Source: Chromatocurvus sp046260765
GTDB taxonomy: Bacteria > Pseudomonadota > Gammaproteobacteria > Pseudomonadales > Halieaceae
Assembly (NCBI GenBank): GCA_046260765.1
Contig: JBHEOO010000004.1
Span: 1-64,000 of the forward strand
Length of the DNA: 64,000 bases
Reading direction: 5' to 3'
Part shown: positions 8,150-17,010 of the stretch, piece by piece
How the letters are laid out: the number at the start of each line of letters is the position of its first letter
Position numbering within the stretch: position 1 is the first letter of the stretch
Position numbers and translations under genes: made by a program
The notes under the pieces: generated by a model
The model's input: only the letters and a program-made list of their open reading frames with translations
Databases searched by the model: none
Told to the model about the DNA's origin: nothing

Positions 8150-8934
8150 ATGCACTCCGCTCCCTGCTGGTTTTCGCCTGGCTCGTCGTGACACTTGTTC
8201 TGCTGGGAGCGGGATTACTCATCTGTTCTCCGTTTGTGTCGTCGGAAAAGTTGTGGTGGTGGTTTGCCGTGCCGTGGCTGCGGGGTGTTGTCGGCGCGGC
8301 GCGACTGATCGGCGGAGTTCGCTATCGCATCACTGGCTGGGACAATCTGCCAGGTCCTGCTGATATGCAGCGCGTGATTCTGTGCCCGAAGCATCAGTCG
8401 ACCTGGGAAACGTTTTTTTTCCCAAGTATTACGCCGCATCCGCTGGCCTATGTCTTCAAACGCGAGCTACTGCGTATACCGGTCTTCGGCTGGGCGCTTG
8501 GCCGCCTCGAGATGATCCCGATTGATCGCAGTCAGCGCTCCGCTGCCTGGACTCGCGTTGCCACGCTGGGTGCCCGGCTCATGGATCGGGGCAAGTGGGT
8601 CATTATGTTCCCGGAGGGAACCCGCGCCGCGCGTGGTGGGCAGGGTAGTTATAAGTCCGGCGCCAGTCGATTGGCTGTGGCGACTGGCGCAAGCATTATT
8701 CCTGTTGCGGTAACGTCGGGACGTTGCTGGCCAAGACGTTCGTTCTGGTTACTCCCTGGTACTATCGATGTATCGATTGGTCCACCCATCGACGCTGCGG
8801 GTCGCCGGCCCGGGCCGGTAATGGACGAGGTGGAAGCCTGGATAGAATCGGAAATGCGGCGTCTCGACCCCGAGGCGTACGCAGCGGCAGCACCGGGACA
8901 GGATAGCGCCGGCGGCAGGTCTGCAAATCAATGA
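8146..8934 (+). CDS. 1-acyl-sn-glycerol-3-phosphate acyltransferase (PlsC family)
   Basis: This 262-residue inner-membrane acyltransferase would transfer an acyl chain from acyl-ACP or acyl-CoA to the sn-2 position of lysophosphatidate or a related lysolipid. Two N-terminal hydrophobic stretches span residues 7-30 and about 36-57. Block I of the family, normally HX4D, reads HQSTWE (H83 to E88), a Glu variant. Block III is FPEGTR at 155-160. The C-terminal 30 residues are hydrophilic and alanine-rich. The gene begins inside the stop of the esterase gene and is followed 12 nt later by the dienelactone hydrolase, forming a three-gene operon. I do not assign plsC itself because genomes often carry several paralogues. 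Confidence 0.88.
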   Translation: MNALRSLLVFAWLVVTLVLLGAGLLICSPFVSSEKLWWWFAVPWLRGVVGAARLIGGVRYRITGWDNLPGPADMQRVILCPKHQSTWETFFFPSITPHPLAYVFKRELLRIPVFGWALGRLEMIPIDRSQRSAAWTRVATLGARLMDRGKWVIMFPEGTRAARGGQGSYKSGASRLAVATGASIIPVAVTSGRCWPRRSFWLLPGTIDVSIGPPIDAAGRRPGPVMDEVEAWIESEMRRLDPEAYAAAAPGQDSAGGRSANQ

Positions 8935-8946
8935 GAGGAGTTTTCC

Positions 8947-9669
8947 ATGGCGATTGAAGAGCGATTGATCGAGTACGACTGTGACGGCACTCTGCTGGAG
9001 GGGTATCTGGCTTTTGACGCCAACGCCTCCGCGCCATTACCCGCGGTGGCCGTTGCCCACGCCTGGGGTGGCCGCGGAGACTTCGAGATGGCCAAAGCAA
9101 GGGATCTCGCGGCAAACGGCTATGTTGGCTTTGCTCTGGACATGTTTGGCAAGGGAGTGCGGGGAAATTCCACAGAGGAGAACCAGGCTCTGATGATGCC
9201 GTTCATGGAGAATCGGGCGATGGTGGCGTCTCGCATGCACCGGGCGATCGATGTGCTCCGCGAACAGGCAGAGGTCGATGCCAGGAAGGTCGCCGCGATG
9301 GGCTTCTGCTTCGGTGGGCTATGTGTCCTGGATCTGGCACGCAGCGGCAGCGATGTTCGTGGGGTCGTGTCGTTCCACGGGCTGTTCGCGCCGCCCGTGC
9401 CTGTCGGTGACAAGCCCACGCCAATCAGCGCAAAAGTCCTGTGCCTGCATGGCTATGACGACCCGATGGTAGAGCCCGGGAGCATTCTCGATCTGGGCAC
9501 AGAGCTGACGGCGGCCGGTGCGGACTGGCAGGTGCATGCTTACGGCAACACGATGCATGCGTTCACGGTGCCCGAGGCCAACGATCCTGATTTCGGGGCG
9601 GTGTTCAGTGAATCGGCGAATCGGCGCGCCCATCGCTCGCTATACAACTTCCTTGAGGAACTGTTCTAG
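8947..9669 (+). CDS. Dienelactone hydrolase family protein
   Basis: This 240-residue alpha/beta hydrolase has the cysteine nucleophile that sets the dienelactone hydrolase family apart: C121 in GFCFGG (119-124). The acid is D171 or D172 in HGYDDPM, and H204 in NTMHAFTVP completes the triad. The N-terminal strand region PAVAVAHAWGGRGDFE is also typical. Family members hydrolyse lactones or esters, including intermediates of aromatic degradation, but many have unknown substrates. A GAGAGG Shine-Dalgarno precedes the ATG. No chlorocatechol genes lie nearby, so a role in lipid or general xenobiotic hydrolysis is more likely than classical dienelactone breakdown. Confidence 0.88.
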   Translation: MAIEERLIEYDCDGTLLEGYLAFDANASAPLPAVAVAHAWGGRGDFEMAKARDLAANGYVGFALDMFGKGVRGNSTEENQALMMPFMENRAMVASRMHRAIDVLREQAEVDARKVAAMGFCFGGLCVLDLARSGSDVRGVVSFHGLFAPPVPVGDKPTPISAKVLCLHGYDDPMVEPGSILDLGTELTAAGADWQVHAYGNTMHAFTVPEANDPDFGAVFSESANRRAHRSLYNFLEELF

Positions 9670-9814
9670 TGTCTTGAGCTGGACCTTCGCAATGTTTCAG
9701 CGCGCCAGATAAGGTCATAGGCAAGGCGCGGCTCGCGGGCAATGGCCGCAGCCCTTGTCGAAAGCCGCAACGCGGTCATAGGCCCTATCTGTCACGCCCT
9801 TCGGGAGCCCGCCT

Positions 9815-11335
9815 ATGGCAAAGCCCTTACATCCAGTGATTATTGGCGCTGGCCAGCGCACGTACCGCGATAGCGATCCGGGGCGTACGCCCCTTCAAGG
9901 CATGCTCGACAGCGCACGTCTTGCAATCGCGGATGCCGGCTGCGACAGGCTTCTTCAAACCATTGACTGCGTTGTCAGCATACCGTTTCTTGCGCGCCAG
10001 GTGCCTGAACTTGCGGCGATGTTTCCAAACACCGCTGGCTCGGGCCTCGCCGAAGCGCTGGGTATCGAGCCTGCAACCCTGCTCACCGCCGACTTTGGCG
10101 GCAATCTGCCGCAGTGGTTCGTCAACCGCTGCGCCGATGACATGGTCCGCGGTGAGTACAGCGCGGTGCTGCTGAGTGGCTGCGAACTCATGTCGACTTT
10201 GTTTGCGGGCCTGCGCAGCGGCGCTGACTTTTCCGCGTGGCAACGCGGTGGCACACGCGAATCCATTGACCTGGGTAGTGGCCTCGAGCCCTGCCTGCCG
10301 GCGGAGCGCGCACACGGGCTGTTCGAGCCCATCAACACCTATCCGCTGTTCCAGAGCGCCCTGCGCCATGCGTATGGCTGGTCTGATCGCGAACAGGCTG
10401 AACGCCTGGGTGGTCTTGTCAGCCGCATGAGCCAGGCCGCCTCGATCAACCCCCTGGCCTGGAAGCAGGATCCGCTGTCTGCTGATGCCGTCCTCAGCAC
10501 GGAAGCCGGTAATCGCATGATTACCAGCCCCTATACCCGGGCCATGAACGCCATTCTTGCCGTGGATATGTCGGCCAGCGTGATTCTGACAACGGACGTC
10601 CATGCACGCGGTCTGGGTATCCCGCCCGAAAAAATGGTGTACCTGCAGGGCGGAGCCGAGGCAAACGATGTCTGGTATACCTCAGAGCGTGTAGATTTTT
10701 ATCAATCGCCTGCGATGTCGGGGTGCATGGCTCAGTCACTGGATATGGCAGGTATTGCCGCCTCCGGCATAGACCATTTCGACCTGTACAGCTGCTTTCC
10801 CTCTGCCGTGGAAGTCGCCTGTGACGCACTGGGCATTGCACCGGATGATCCGCGTGGTGCTACGGTCACCGGCGGACTGATGCGTTTCGGGGGGCCGGGC
10901 AACAATTACTCCATGCATGCGATCGCCAGCATGTACGAGCGCTTGCGCAGCGCCGGCAGCGGGTGTGGTCTGGTCAGTGCCAACGGCGGCTATCTCACCA
11001 AGCACGCAGTCGGAATCTACGGTGTTTCTGAGCCATCCGTACCCTGGGTGGAGCGAGATCGAGACGCACTGCAGGGCAGGCTGGATGCCGAGGACCACCC
11101 CACGCTCAATGCGCAACCCGAGGGTGGGCGGCTTGTCGTGGAGGCGCACACTGTTTCCTTCAAAGACGGCATGCCTGCGCGAGGAATTGTCATTGGCCGT
11201 CTTGATGATGGCAGGCGTTGTCTTGCCGAGGCTGGGAATGAGGCGAGCCGTGACGCGCTGCTGCATAAAGACTGCGTGGGCCGGGAAGGCCGCGTGGTAC
11301 CCGGTGAGCCCGTAAACGACTTCCGCTTCGGCTGA
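9815..11335 (+). CDS. Thiolase-like protein type 1 (TLP1-like, acetyl-CoA acetyltransferase fold)
   Basis: This 506-residue protein has the two-half thiolase fold plus an extra C-terminal beta-rich domain (about residues 420-500, including RLVVEAHTVSFKDGMPARG) as in TLP1 proteins. The N-terminal half begins PVIIGAGQRTYRD. The segment TADFGGNLPQWFVNRCADD replaces the usual nucleophile-cysteine loop, and I see no Cys at the expected position. FDLYSCFPSAVEVACDALGI and GGLMRFGGPGNNYSMHAIA occupy the places of the later thiolase motifs. TLP1 proteins are often annotated as acetyl-CoA acetyltransferases but may only bind CoA ligands. GGGAG precedes the ATG. A role alongside the upstream acyl-CoA and hydrolase genes is inferred. 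Confidence 0.85.
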   Translation: MAKPLHPVIIGAGQRTYRDSDPGRTPLQGMLDSARLAIADAGCDRLLQTIDCVVSIPFLARQVPELAAMFPNTAGSGLAEALGIEPATLLTADFGGNLPQWFVNRCADDMVRGEYSAVLLSGCELMSTLFAGLRSGADFSAWQRGGTRESIDLGSGLEPCLPAERAHGLFEPINTYPLFQSALRHAYGWSDREQAERLGGLVSRMSQAASINPLAWKQDPLSADAVLSTEAGNRMITSPYTRAMNAILAVDMSASVILTTDVHARGLGIPPEKMVYLQGGAEANDVWYTSERVDFYQSPAMSGCMAQSLDMAGIAASGIDHFDLYSCFPSAVEVACDALGIAPDDPRGATVTGGLMRFGGPGNNYSMHAIASMYERLRSAGSGCGLVSANGGYLTKHAVGIYGVSEPSVPWVERDRDALQGRLDAEDHPTLNAQPEGGRLVVEAHTVSFKDGMPARGIVIGRLDDGRRCLAEAGNEASRDALLHKDCVGREGRVVPGEPVNDFRFG

Positions 11336-11341
11336 GCGGCG

Positions 11342-11830
11342 TCAGCGCAGCGATTCGAACCGGTTCTTTTCGAGGTTTTTGGTCACGTTGTCGATGTGGA
11401 AAACGCGCCCGTTCATGGCGATATACACCCCTGGGTCAACGCACTGAAGCGCGCCGATGGCACAGCCGATATTGAAAATCGCATCTGAGCCAGCGAAAGC
11501 GGCCGGCTGCAGTGCTCCGGTGAGCACAATGCGTTTACCGGCGACGTCGCGGGCCAGTGCAAGGCCCGTCGTCACCATACCGTCTGTGCCATGAGTAATG
11601 AGAATGTGGTCACTGTCCGCTGCTCGCACACGATCCCTGATGAGTTGCCGATCGGCGTCCGTGATGTCGAGACTGTCCTTACGCATGGCCGATTCCACGC
11701 TGAATTCGAAGGCCACGCCCATCTGGCGCAGAAGGTCTCCAATGACAGGCTCGCCCACCTGATAATCGCTTTTGGCATCGAAATAGATCTTGTCGATCGT
11801 GCCGCCCGTGGTAATGACATGTGGGTGCAT
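11342..11830 (-). CDS. Single-domain asparaginase-like protein
   Basis: Only the N-terminal domain of a type I/II L-asparaginase is present (162 residues against about 330). TTGGTIDKIYF near residue 7 supplies the first catalytic threonine, and THGTDGM near residue 79 supplies the second Thr and the Asp; both conserved signatures are intact. The frame ends cleanly at TGA without a frameshifted remnant of the C-terminal domain, since the next sequence downstream is the convergent TLP1 gene. Short asparaginase-domain proteins of this size are known in other gammaproteobacteria, so this looks like a true compact family and not a broken gene. AGGAA lies upstream of the ATG. The pap gene lies 33 nt upstream on the same strand. 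Confidence 0.82.
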   Translation of the reverse strand: MHPHVITTGGTIDKIYFDAKSDYQVGEPVIGDLLRQMGVAFEFSVESAMRKDSLDITDADRQLIRDRVRAADSDHILITHGTDGMVTTGLALARDVAGKRIVLTGALQPAAFAGSDAIFNIGCAIGALQCVDPGVYIAMNGRVFHIDNVTKNLEKNRFESLR

Positions 11831-11863
11831 CCGGATTTCCTGCCTGGATCAATGACTGATGCG

Positions 11864-13387
11864 TCAGTTTTTGCCCAGCGCATCCTCGAAGCGGTTGCAC
11901 AGGGTACTCAGGATCTGCACCCGTGCAAAGCGCTTGTCCTCTCCGGCAACGAGTGTCCATGGCGCATGGGCGGTGCTCGTTCTTGCCACCATATCCTCTA
12001 CCGCTATCGCGTAATCATTCCAGCGATCGCGGTTGCGCCAGTCATCGTCGGTAATCTTGTGACGTTTGTGTGGGGTCTCCTCGCGTTCCCTGAAACGCTT
12101 CAGCTGCTCCTGGGGGCTGATGTGTAGCCAGAATTTCGCGACAATGCAGCCGTGGGCGGCGAGCTGGGCCTCGAACTGATTGATCTCGCTGTAGGCGCGC
12201 TGCCACTCTGCCTCCGTCGCATATTCTTCAATACGTTCAACCAGGACTCTGCCATACCAGGAGCGGTCGAACAGGGTGGCGCAGCCATCGCGCTGGAGAC
12301 GCCGCCAGAAACGCCAGAGGTAATGCTGGGCGCTTTCCTCGTCGCTCGGCGCGGCGAACTGGAACAGCTTGTAGAGTCGCGGGTCGATTGCGCTTGTCAC
12401 ACGACGGATGGCCGAGCCCTTGCCTGCCGCGTCCCAACCCTCGAATACCGCTACCAGCGATCGTTTCTCCCGGTGAGCGCGCCAGGCGTGATCTTGCAGT
12501 GTCTCCTGCAGCGACGCGAGCTTTTTCTTGTACGCCGTCTTTTTCAGGGACTGAGCAAGGTCGACCCGATCGAGCACCGTGGGTAGCCGTCTCCTGGATG
12601 GCTCATCGGGATCTGTGCCGTGTTGCTCTACAGCAGGTGCTGCTGAATCAGCCTGCAACCGCTTGCCACGCCGTCTGTCGTGTGACTGCATGGCTTTTAG
12701 AATGATATCGGCAACCGCGATGTCGCGATAATTGTGGTCGTCTGCCTCCAGACGATGCCAGGGCGAGTGGCTGGAGTCGGTGAGGCGGAGCATTTCTTCG
12801 GAAACCTCCAGCGCCCGGGGATAGCGTTTCCACCAGGCTTCTGCATTGGCCGGAACCCGAGGATTTCTGGCCTTCTGGGGCAGCTCCTCCGCGAGCTGCT
12901 TGCGCTGGGTCTCGCGCGTGACGTGCAGCCATATCTTGACAATCAGAACGCCGTCAGCGCTCAGCATACGCTCGAAGGCTTCTATGTCACGCAGTCGGGA
13001 TACAAACTCCCGGTCGGATATGTCCTCCGCCATCGCCTGATAGGCGGGTTCCTGGTACCACGCTCCCAGCATCACGCTGGTGCTACCCTCGGGGGGCATG
13101 CAGCGCCAGAACCGCCAGTAGCGCGGGCGCGATTCCTCCTCGTCCGAATGCAGCCAGAATGCATGCGTATCAATCAGCCGTGGGTCCATCCATTCATTGA
13201 TGCGGTGGCTGACACCGCCCTTGCCGCTGCCGTCGAGACCGCCGAGGATGATGATCACCGGATAGCCGAGCGCCTGAAATTCGAACTGCTGTGACAGCAG
13301 GGCAGGGCGCAGCTCATCGCGCAGGCGCTTGAATTCCTTGCCCTCGAGTGTCTTACCGGTTTCCAGTGCTTCAAACACGCGATTCAC
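11864..13387 (-). CDS. pap: Polyphosphate:AMP phosphotransferase (two-domain PPK2, class II)
   Basis: A 507-residue tandem PPK2 protein. The N-terminal domain has Walker A GGLDGSGKGG (49-58); the C-terminal domain has EGWDAAGKGS (316-325) and the lid motif DRSWYGR (374-380). In the N-terminal repeat the equivalent lid motif is degenerate (LGAWYQEP), so catalysis is expected mainly in the C-terminal half. Class II two-domain enzymes such as Pseudomonas Pap phosphorylate AMP to ADP using polyphosphate. The gene lies upstream of the short asparaginase and downstream of ppdK on the same strand. ppdK consumes AMP, so both may serve adenylate recycling; this is inference. Confidence 0.92.
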   Translation of the reverse strand: MNRVFEALETGKTLEGKEFKRLRDELRPALLSQQFEFQALGYPVIIILGGLDGSGKGGVSHRINEWMDPRLIDTHAFWLHSDEEESRPRYWRFWRCMPPEGSTSVMLGAWYQEPAYQAMAEDISDREFVSRLRDIEAFERMLSADGVLIVKIWLHVTRETQRKQLAEELPQKARNPRVPANAEAWWKRYPRALEVSEEMLRLTDSSHSPWHRLEADDHNYRDIAVADIILKAMQSHDRRRGKRLQADSAAPAVEQHGTDPDEPSRRRLPTVLDRVDLAQSLKKTAYKKKLASLQETLQDHAWRAHREKRSLVAVFEGWDAAGKGSAIRRVTSAIDPRLYKLFQFAAPSDEESAQHYLWRFWRRLQRDGCATLFDRSWYGRVLVERIEEYATEAEWQRAYSEINQFEAQLAAHGCIVAKFWLHISPQEQLKRFREREETPHKRHKITDDDWRNRDRWNDYAIAVEDMVARTSTAHAPWTLVAGEDKRFARVQILSTLCNRFEDALGKN

Positions 13388-13421
13388 TCCAGAGCAGGTG
13401 CACTAATGCGTCAATCCGTCC

Positions 13422-13439
13422 GATGGGCCCGGTCCCATC
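13422..13439. repeat. Short inverted repeat between ppdK and pap
   Basis: GATGGG and CCCATC form a perfect 6-bp stem around a 6-nt loop in the 129-nt gap between the two minus-strand genes. No T-run follows on either strand, so it is recorded as a hairpin only and not as a terminator. Confidence 0.5.
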
Positions 13440-13516
13440 AGCGTTCGCTGGGGTGGATGGAGGCTTTGGCTCATGCAGCTGACACCGGTTTTGTTGGCGA
13501 TTGTCCGAGTCTTGTG

Positions 13517-16117
13517 TCAACCCTCGGACAGAACCTGCGCCTGTGCCGCGGCAACCCGCGCCACGGGCAGGCGGAACGGACTGCAGGACACGTAATCGAG
13601 TCCAAGATCGTGGCAGAATTGTATCGAGCGGGGGTCGCCGCCGTGCTCACCGCAGATTCCGTACTTGATGTTCTTGTTCGCGTTCCGGGATTCCTCTACC
13701 GCCATGCGCATCAGGCGGCCCACTGCGCGCTGGTCAAGGCTGACAAAAGGGTCGTGCTCTATCAGCTTGTTTTCAAGATAGTCAGGAATGAAGCGTCCGG
13801 CGTCATCGCGCGAAAAGCCGTAGGTCATCTGCGTCAGATCGTTGGTGCCAAAGCTCATGAACTCCACCTCGGGTGCCAGGCGATCAGCGCCGAGGCAGGC
13901 GCGGGGCGTCTCCATCATGGTGCCGACCTTGTAGCGTAGCGACACGGATTTTTCCTCGAGCATCCTGCGGATGCTGCTGTCGATGATCTTGCCGATCAGG
14001 CGTATTTCACGCACGTTGATTACCAGGGGAATCATGATTTCAGGGTAGGGCTGGTAGCCCTGTTCGATCGCCTCGATGGCCGCGCCAATGATGGCACTGA
14101 CCTGCATCCGCGTAATCTCGGGCATGACCACCGACAGGCGACAGCCGCGGAAGCCAAGCATGGGGTTCACCTCCGACAGCGACGCCGCAGCCTCGCGGAC
14201 CTCGTCCGCGGAGCGATCGAGTCGCCTCGCCAGTTCGACCACATCCTCTTCGCCGTGTGGCAGAAACTCATGCAGCGGCGGGTCCAGCAGACGCACGGTC
14301 ACCGGCAGGCCATCCATGACCTTGAACAGCGCAAGGAGGTCTTCCTGCTGGAAAACGCGGAGTTTCTGCAGATAGGCTTCACGCTCTTCCTTGTTACCCG
14401 CCAGGATCATCGCGCGCATGAGATCAATGCGCTCGCGGTCGAAAAACATGTGCTCGGTGCGGCACAGACCTATGCCTTCTGCGCCGAGGTCACGCGCGCG
14501 CTGAGCGTCCTCGGGCGTCTCGGCATTTGCCCGCACTTTCAGGCGGCGGTGTGCATCGGCCCAGGACAGGAGTGTCTGGAAGTCGTCGCTGGAGCTGGCC
14601 TCGGTTTTCGGGATGTCCCCGAGCATGACCTCGCCACTGCTGCCGTCGAGGGTGATCACGTCACCGCGTTTGATTACGTGCCCGTCGCGCGTGGTGGCCT
14701 TGCCCGCTTCGATGTTGACACCAAGCCCTGTGGCGCCCGTGATGGCACACACGCCCATTCCCCTGGCGACGACGGCGGCGTGTGATGTCATGCCGCCCAG
14801 TTCGGTCAATATACCCTGGGCAACTTTCATCCCGTGTATATCTTCAGGTGTTGTTTCCCGGCGCACCAATATGACGGGAGTGCCATCGCGAGCGACCTTC
14901 ACCGCCTCGTCAGCAGAGAACACCACCTGTCCGGTTGCGCCGCCCGGGCTTGCCGGCAGGCCGGTAGCAACCACATCCTTTTTCGCAGCGGGGTCGACCA
15001 TAGGATGCAGGAACGCCTCGACATGCTCGGGTGATACCCGCAGCAGCGCCTCTTTCTCGTTAATGAGACCCTCATTGACCATATCGACGGCGATCTTGAT
15101 GGAAGCGCGCCCGGTGCGCTTGCCGCTGCGGGTCTGCAGCATATAAAAGCGGCCTTCCTGGACAGTGAACTCGATGTCCTGCATATCCCGGTAGTGCCTC
15201 TCGAGAAGGCGCTGGGTTTCATCGAGCTGCTGGTAGACCGCGGGGAGGCGATCCTGCAGCGTGGAGATCGGCTGCGGCGTGCGCGTGCCGGCCACGACAT
15301 CCTCTCCGGCGGCATTAAAGAGAAATTCTCCAAAAAAGGTATGTTCGCCGGTAGAGGGATTGCGGGTGAAGGCCACGCCCGACCCCGAGTCATCGCCAAA
15401 GTTGCCGAACACCATCGCCTGGACGGTTACTGCCGTGCCCAGCGAATCCGGGATATTGTTCATTTCCCGGTAGACGTTGGCGCGAGGTGTGTGCCATGAG
15501 AGGAACACGGCCTCGACGGCCTTGCGCAACTGCACGAAGGGATCCTGCGGGAAGTCGGCGATACCCTTGAAAGTCTCGACGATGGCGCGCCAGTCTGCGG
15601 CGCTCATGTCGACATCGCTCTGGTAACCCCGTGAGTGCTTATACTCTTCAATTGCCTGCTCGAACTGCGCGCCGTCGAGATCCATCACGACGTCGGCAAA
15701 CATCTGAATGAAGCGACGGTAGGAATCGTAGGCGAAGCGCGGATTGCCGGTTTTCTCGGCAAGACCGGCTGCAATATCATCATTCAGTCCCAGGTTGAGT
15801 ATCGTATTCATCATGCCGGGCATTGAGACCGGCGCCCCCGAGCGCACGGAGAACAGCAGGGGATTCTCCGGGTCGCCGAAGCGTGCCCCCATCTTTTTCT
15901 CGACCAGGTCGAGGGCAACGCGATACTCCTGCTCAAGCAGATTCGGTAGATGATTGCCGTTTTCAAAGAACTCCCGACAGGTCGGTGTGGTGATGACAAA
16001 GCCAAAGGGTACCGGGAGACCCAGGTTGGTCATTTCGCAGAGATTCGCGCCCTTGCCTCCGAGGAGGTCCCGATCGTCACGGTTGCCTTCATTGAACAGG
16101 TAAACGCGCTTTGCCAT
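13517..16117 (-). CDS. ppdK: Pyruvate, phosphate dikinase
   Basis: This 866-residue cytoplasmic enzyme interconverts pyruvate, ATP and Pi with PEP, AMP and PPi. The nucleotide-binding domain starts at the N-terminus (LLGGKGANLCEMTNLGLPVP). The swivelling phosphohistidine is H446 in GGMTSHAAVVARG. The C-terminal TIM barrel carries the catalytic cysteine C822 in CGEHGGDP. Length matches the family (about 870-900). The start is the ATG at 16115-16117, with GGGAGAG upstream. No regulatory PPDK kinase/phosphatase gene is adjacent. In a heterotrophic gammaproteobacterium it may act in gluconeogenesis or PPi-based glycolysis. It is divergent from the lipoprotein operon. Confidence 0.96.
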   Translation of the reverse strand: MAKRVYLFNEGNRDDRDLLGGKGANLCEMTNLGLPVPFGFVITTPTCREFFENGNHLPNLLEQEYRVALDLVEKKMGARFGDPENPLLFSVRSGAPVSMPGMMNTILNLGLNDDIAAGLAEKTGNPRFAYDSYRRFIQMFADVVMDLDGAQFEQAIEEYKHSRGYQSDVDMSAADWRAIVETFKGIADFPQDPFVQLRKAVEAVFLSWHTPRANVYREMNNIPDSLGTAVTVQAMVFGNFGDDSGSGVAFTRNPSTGEHTFFGEFLFNAAGEDVVAGTRTPQPISTLQDRLPAVYQQLDETQRLLERHYRDMQDIEFTVQEGRFYMLQTRSGKRTGRASIKIAVDMVNEGLINEKEALLRVSPEHVEAFLHPMVDPAAKKDVVATGLPASPGGATGQVVFSADEAVKVARDGTPVILVRRETTPEDIHGMKVAQGILTELGGMTSHAAVVARGMGVCAITGATGLGVNIEAGKATTRDGHVIKRGDVITLDGSSGEVMLGDIPKTEASSSDDFQTLLSWADAHRRLKVRANAETPEDAQRARDLGAEGIGLCRTEHMFFDRERIDLMRAMILAGNKEEREAYLQKLRVFQQEDLLALFKVMDGLPVTVRLLDPPLHEFLPHGEEDVVELARRLDRSADEVREAAASLSEVNPMLGFRGCRLSVVMPEITRMQVSAIIGAAIEAIEQGYQPYPEIMIPLVINVREIRLIGKIIDSSIRRMLEEKSVSLRYKVGTMMETPRACLGADRLAPEVEFMSFGTNDLTQMTYGFSRDDAGRFIPDYLENKLIEHDPFVSLDQRAVGRLMRMAVEESRNANKNIKYGICGEHGGDPRSIQFCHDLGLDYVSCSPFRLPVARVAAAQAQVLSEG

Positions 16118-16242
16118 GGTCTCTCCCGGTGCTGCCTGCGGCTTGAGTAGGAGCGCGATTATACTGTTTCATGTACCATGCGTCATTTATCCCCGACGAC
16201 TTGAAAACTATGCCTGAGGTGTTATTCAAGGAGCGTGACGTC

Positions 16243-17010
16243 TTGTCAGCCGGCCGGCCGCTGCCGGGCACGGGCCACCCTCGCGCGGCGGCGGCCACGC
16301 GGTGCAAAGTCGGCAGCTTGCGCGCCTTGTGCCTTGGCGTTAGTGCTTTTTTCCTTGCGGCCTGCACGCAGACAACTCAGGAGCGAAGTGAACCCTCGGC
16401 AGCTGCGCCGGTGGATTTTTCCGGTCATTGGGAGCTGAACTTCGCCCAGAGTGATAATGTTCAGGCGCAGATGGGCGCTCTCGTACGCAATCTTCGCAAG
16501 CAGGCTGAGCGTCAGGCGGCGATGCGCAGCGAGCGAGGAGGGCGCGGCGGACCGGGTGTCGTGCTCGGTGGCGGTGGCACAGACAGCGCCCCATCGATTA
16601 TTGGTCTCGCCCGCATGGCCGAAATGATCACCGAATCACAGTTGTTCGAGGTCGAGCAGAGCCGCACTCGCATACAGGTCAAGCGTGAAGGCAATTTTGC
16701 GTTGACCTGTGACTTCCTGCGCCAGGCGACCAGCGTGCGCGATCTCGGCGTGGGTCGCGAAGCCTGCGGCTGGGATGGCTCACAGCTGGTGTTCCGCATT
16801 GCGCTGCCGGAGGGTTTGTCTATTCGCCATCGCTTCAGCCTGGCGCCCTCGGGTGATCAGCTGGGCGTTTACACGACAGTATTCTCTGATCGCGTCAGCT
16901 CTCCTTTCAGCGTCCAGCGTGTCTATAATCGCTTCGAGCCGGGAGAGCGTGGCTACAGCTGCGAGATGACGGTCACCCGCGGCCGCGTCTGCACGACGGA
17001 GAGCAAATGA
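16243..17010 (+). CDS. Hypothetical lipoprotein, TTG start likely
   Basis: A secreted lipoprotein of unknown function. The hydrophobic stretch LRALCLGVSAFFLAAC ends in the lipobox LAAC, followed by a TQTTQERSEPSA linker. The frame is open from ATG 16171 (and ATG 16210), but those starts put 40-64 residues before the signal core. The TTG at 16243 follows AAGGAG (16228-16233) at 9 nt and is preferred. The mature protein has DFSGHWELNF near its start, a glycine/arginine-rich stretch (RSERGGRGGPGVVLGGGG), and four later cysteines (CDFLRQ, CGWDG, and a C-terminal pair near YSCEMTVTRGRVC). It overlaps the next lipoprotein gene by ATGA. Confidence 0.75.
   Translation: MSAGRPLPGTGHPRAAAATRCKVGSLRALCLGVSAFFLAACTQTTQERSEPSAAAPVDFSGHWELNFAQSDNVQAQMGALVRNLRKQAERQAAMRSERGGRGGPGVVLGGGGTDSAPSIIGLARMAEMITESQLFEVEQSRTRIQVKREGNFALTCDFLRQATSVRDLGVGREACGWDGSQLVFRIALPEGLSIRHRFSLAPSGDQLGVYTTVFSDRVSSPFSVQRVYNRFEPGERGYSCEMTVTRGRVCTTESK

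Noticed and set aside
9670..9814. Possible integration site or REP element with a repeated GGTCATAGG
   Set aside because: Only a 9-bp direct repeat about 60 bp apart; no integrase, palindrome or terminal repeats nearby.
16171..16242. ATG 16171 or 16210 as the lipoprotein start
   Set aside because: They place 40-64 mostly polar residues before the signal core and lack a Shine-Dalgarno, while TTG 16243 follows AAGGAG.
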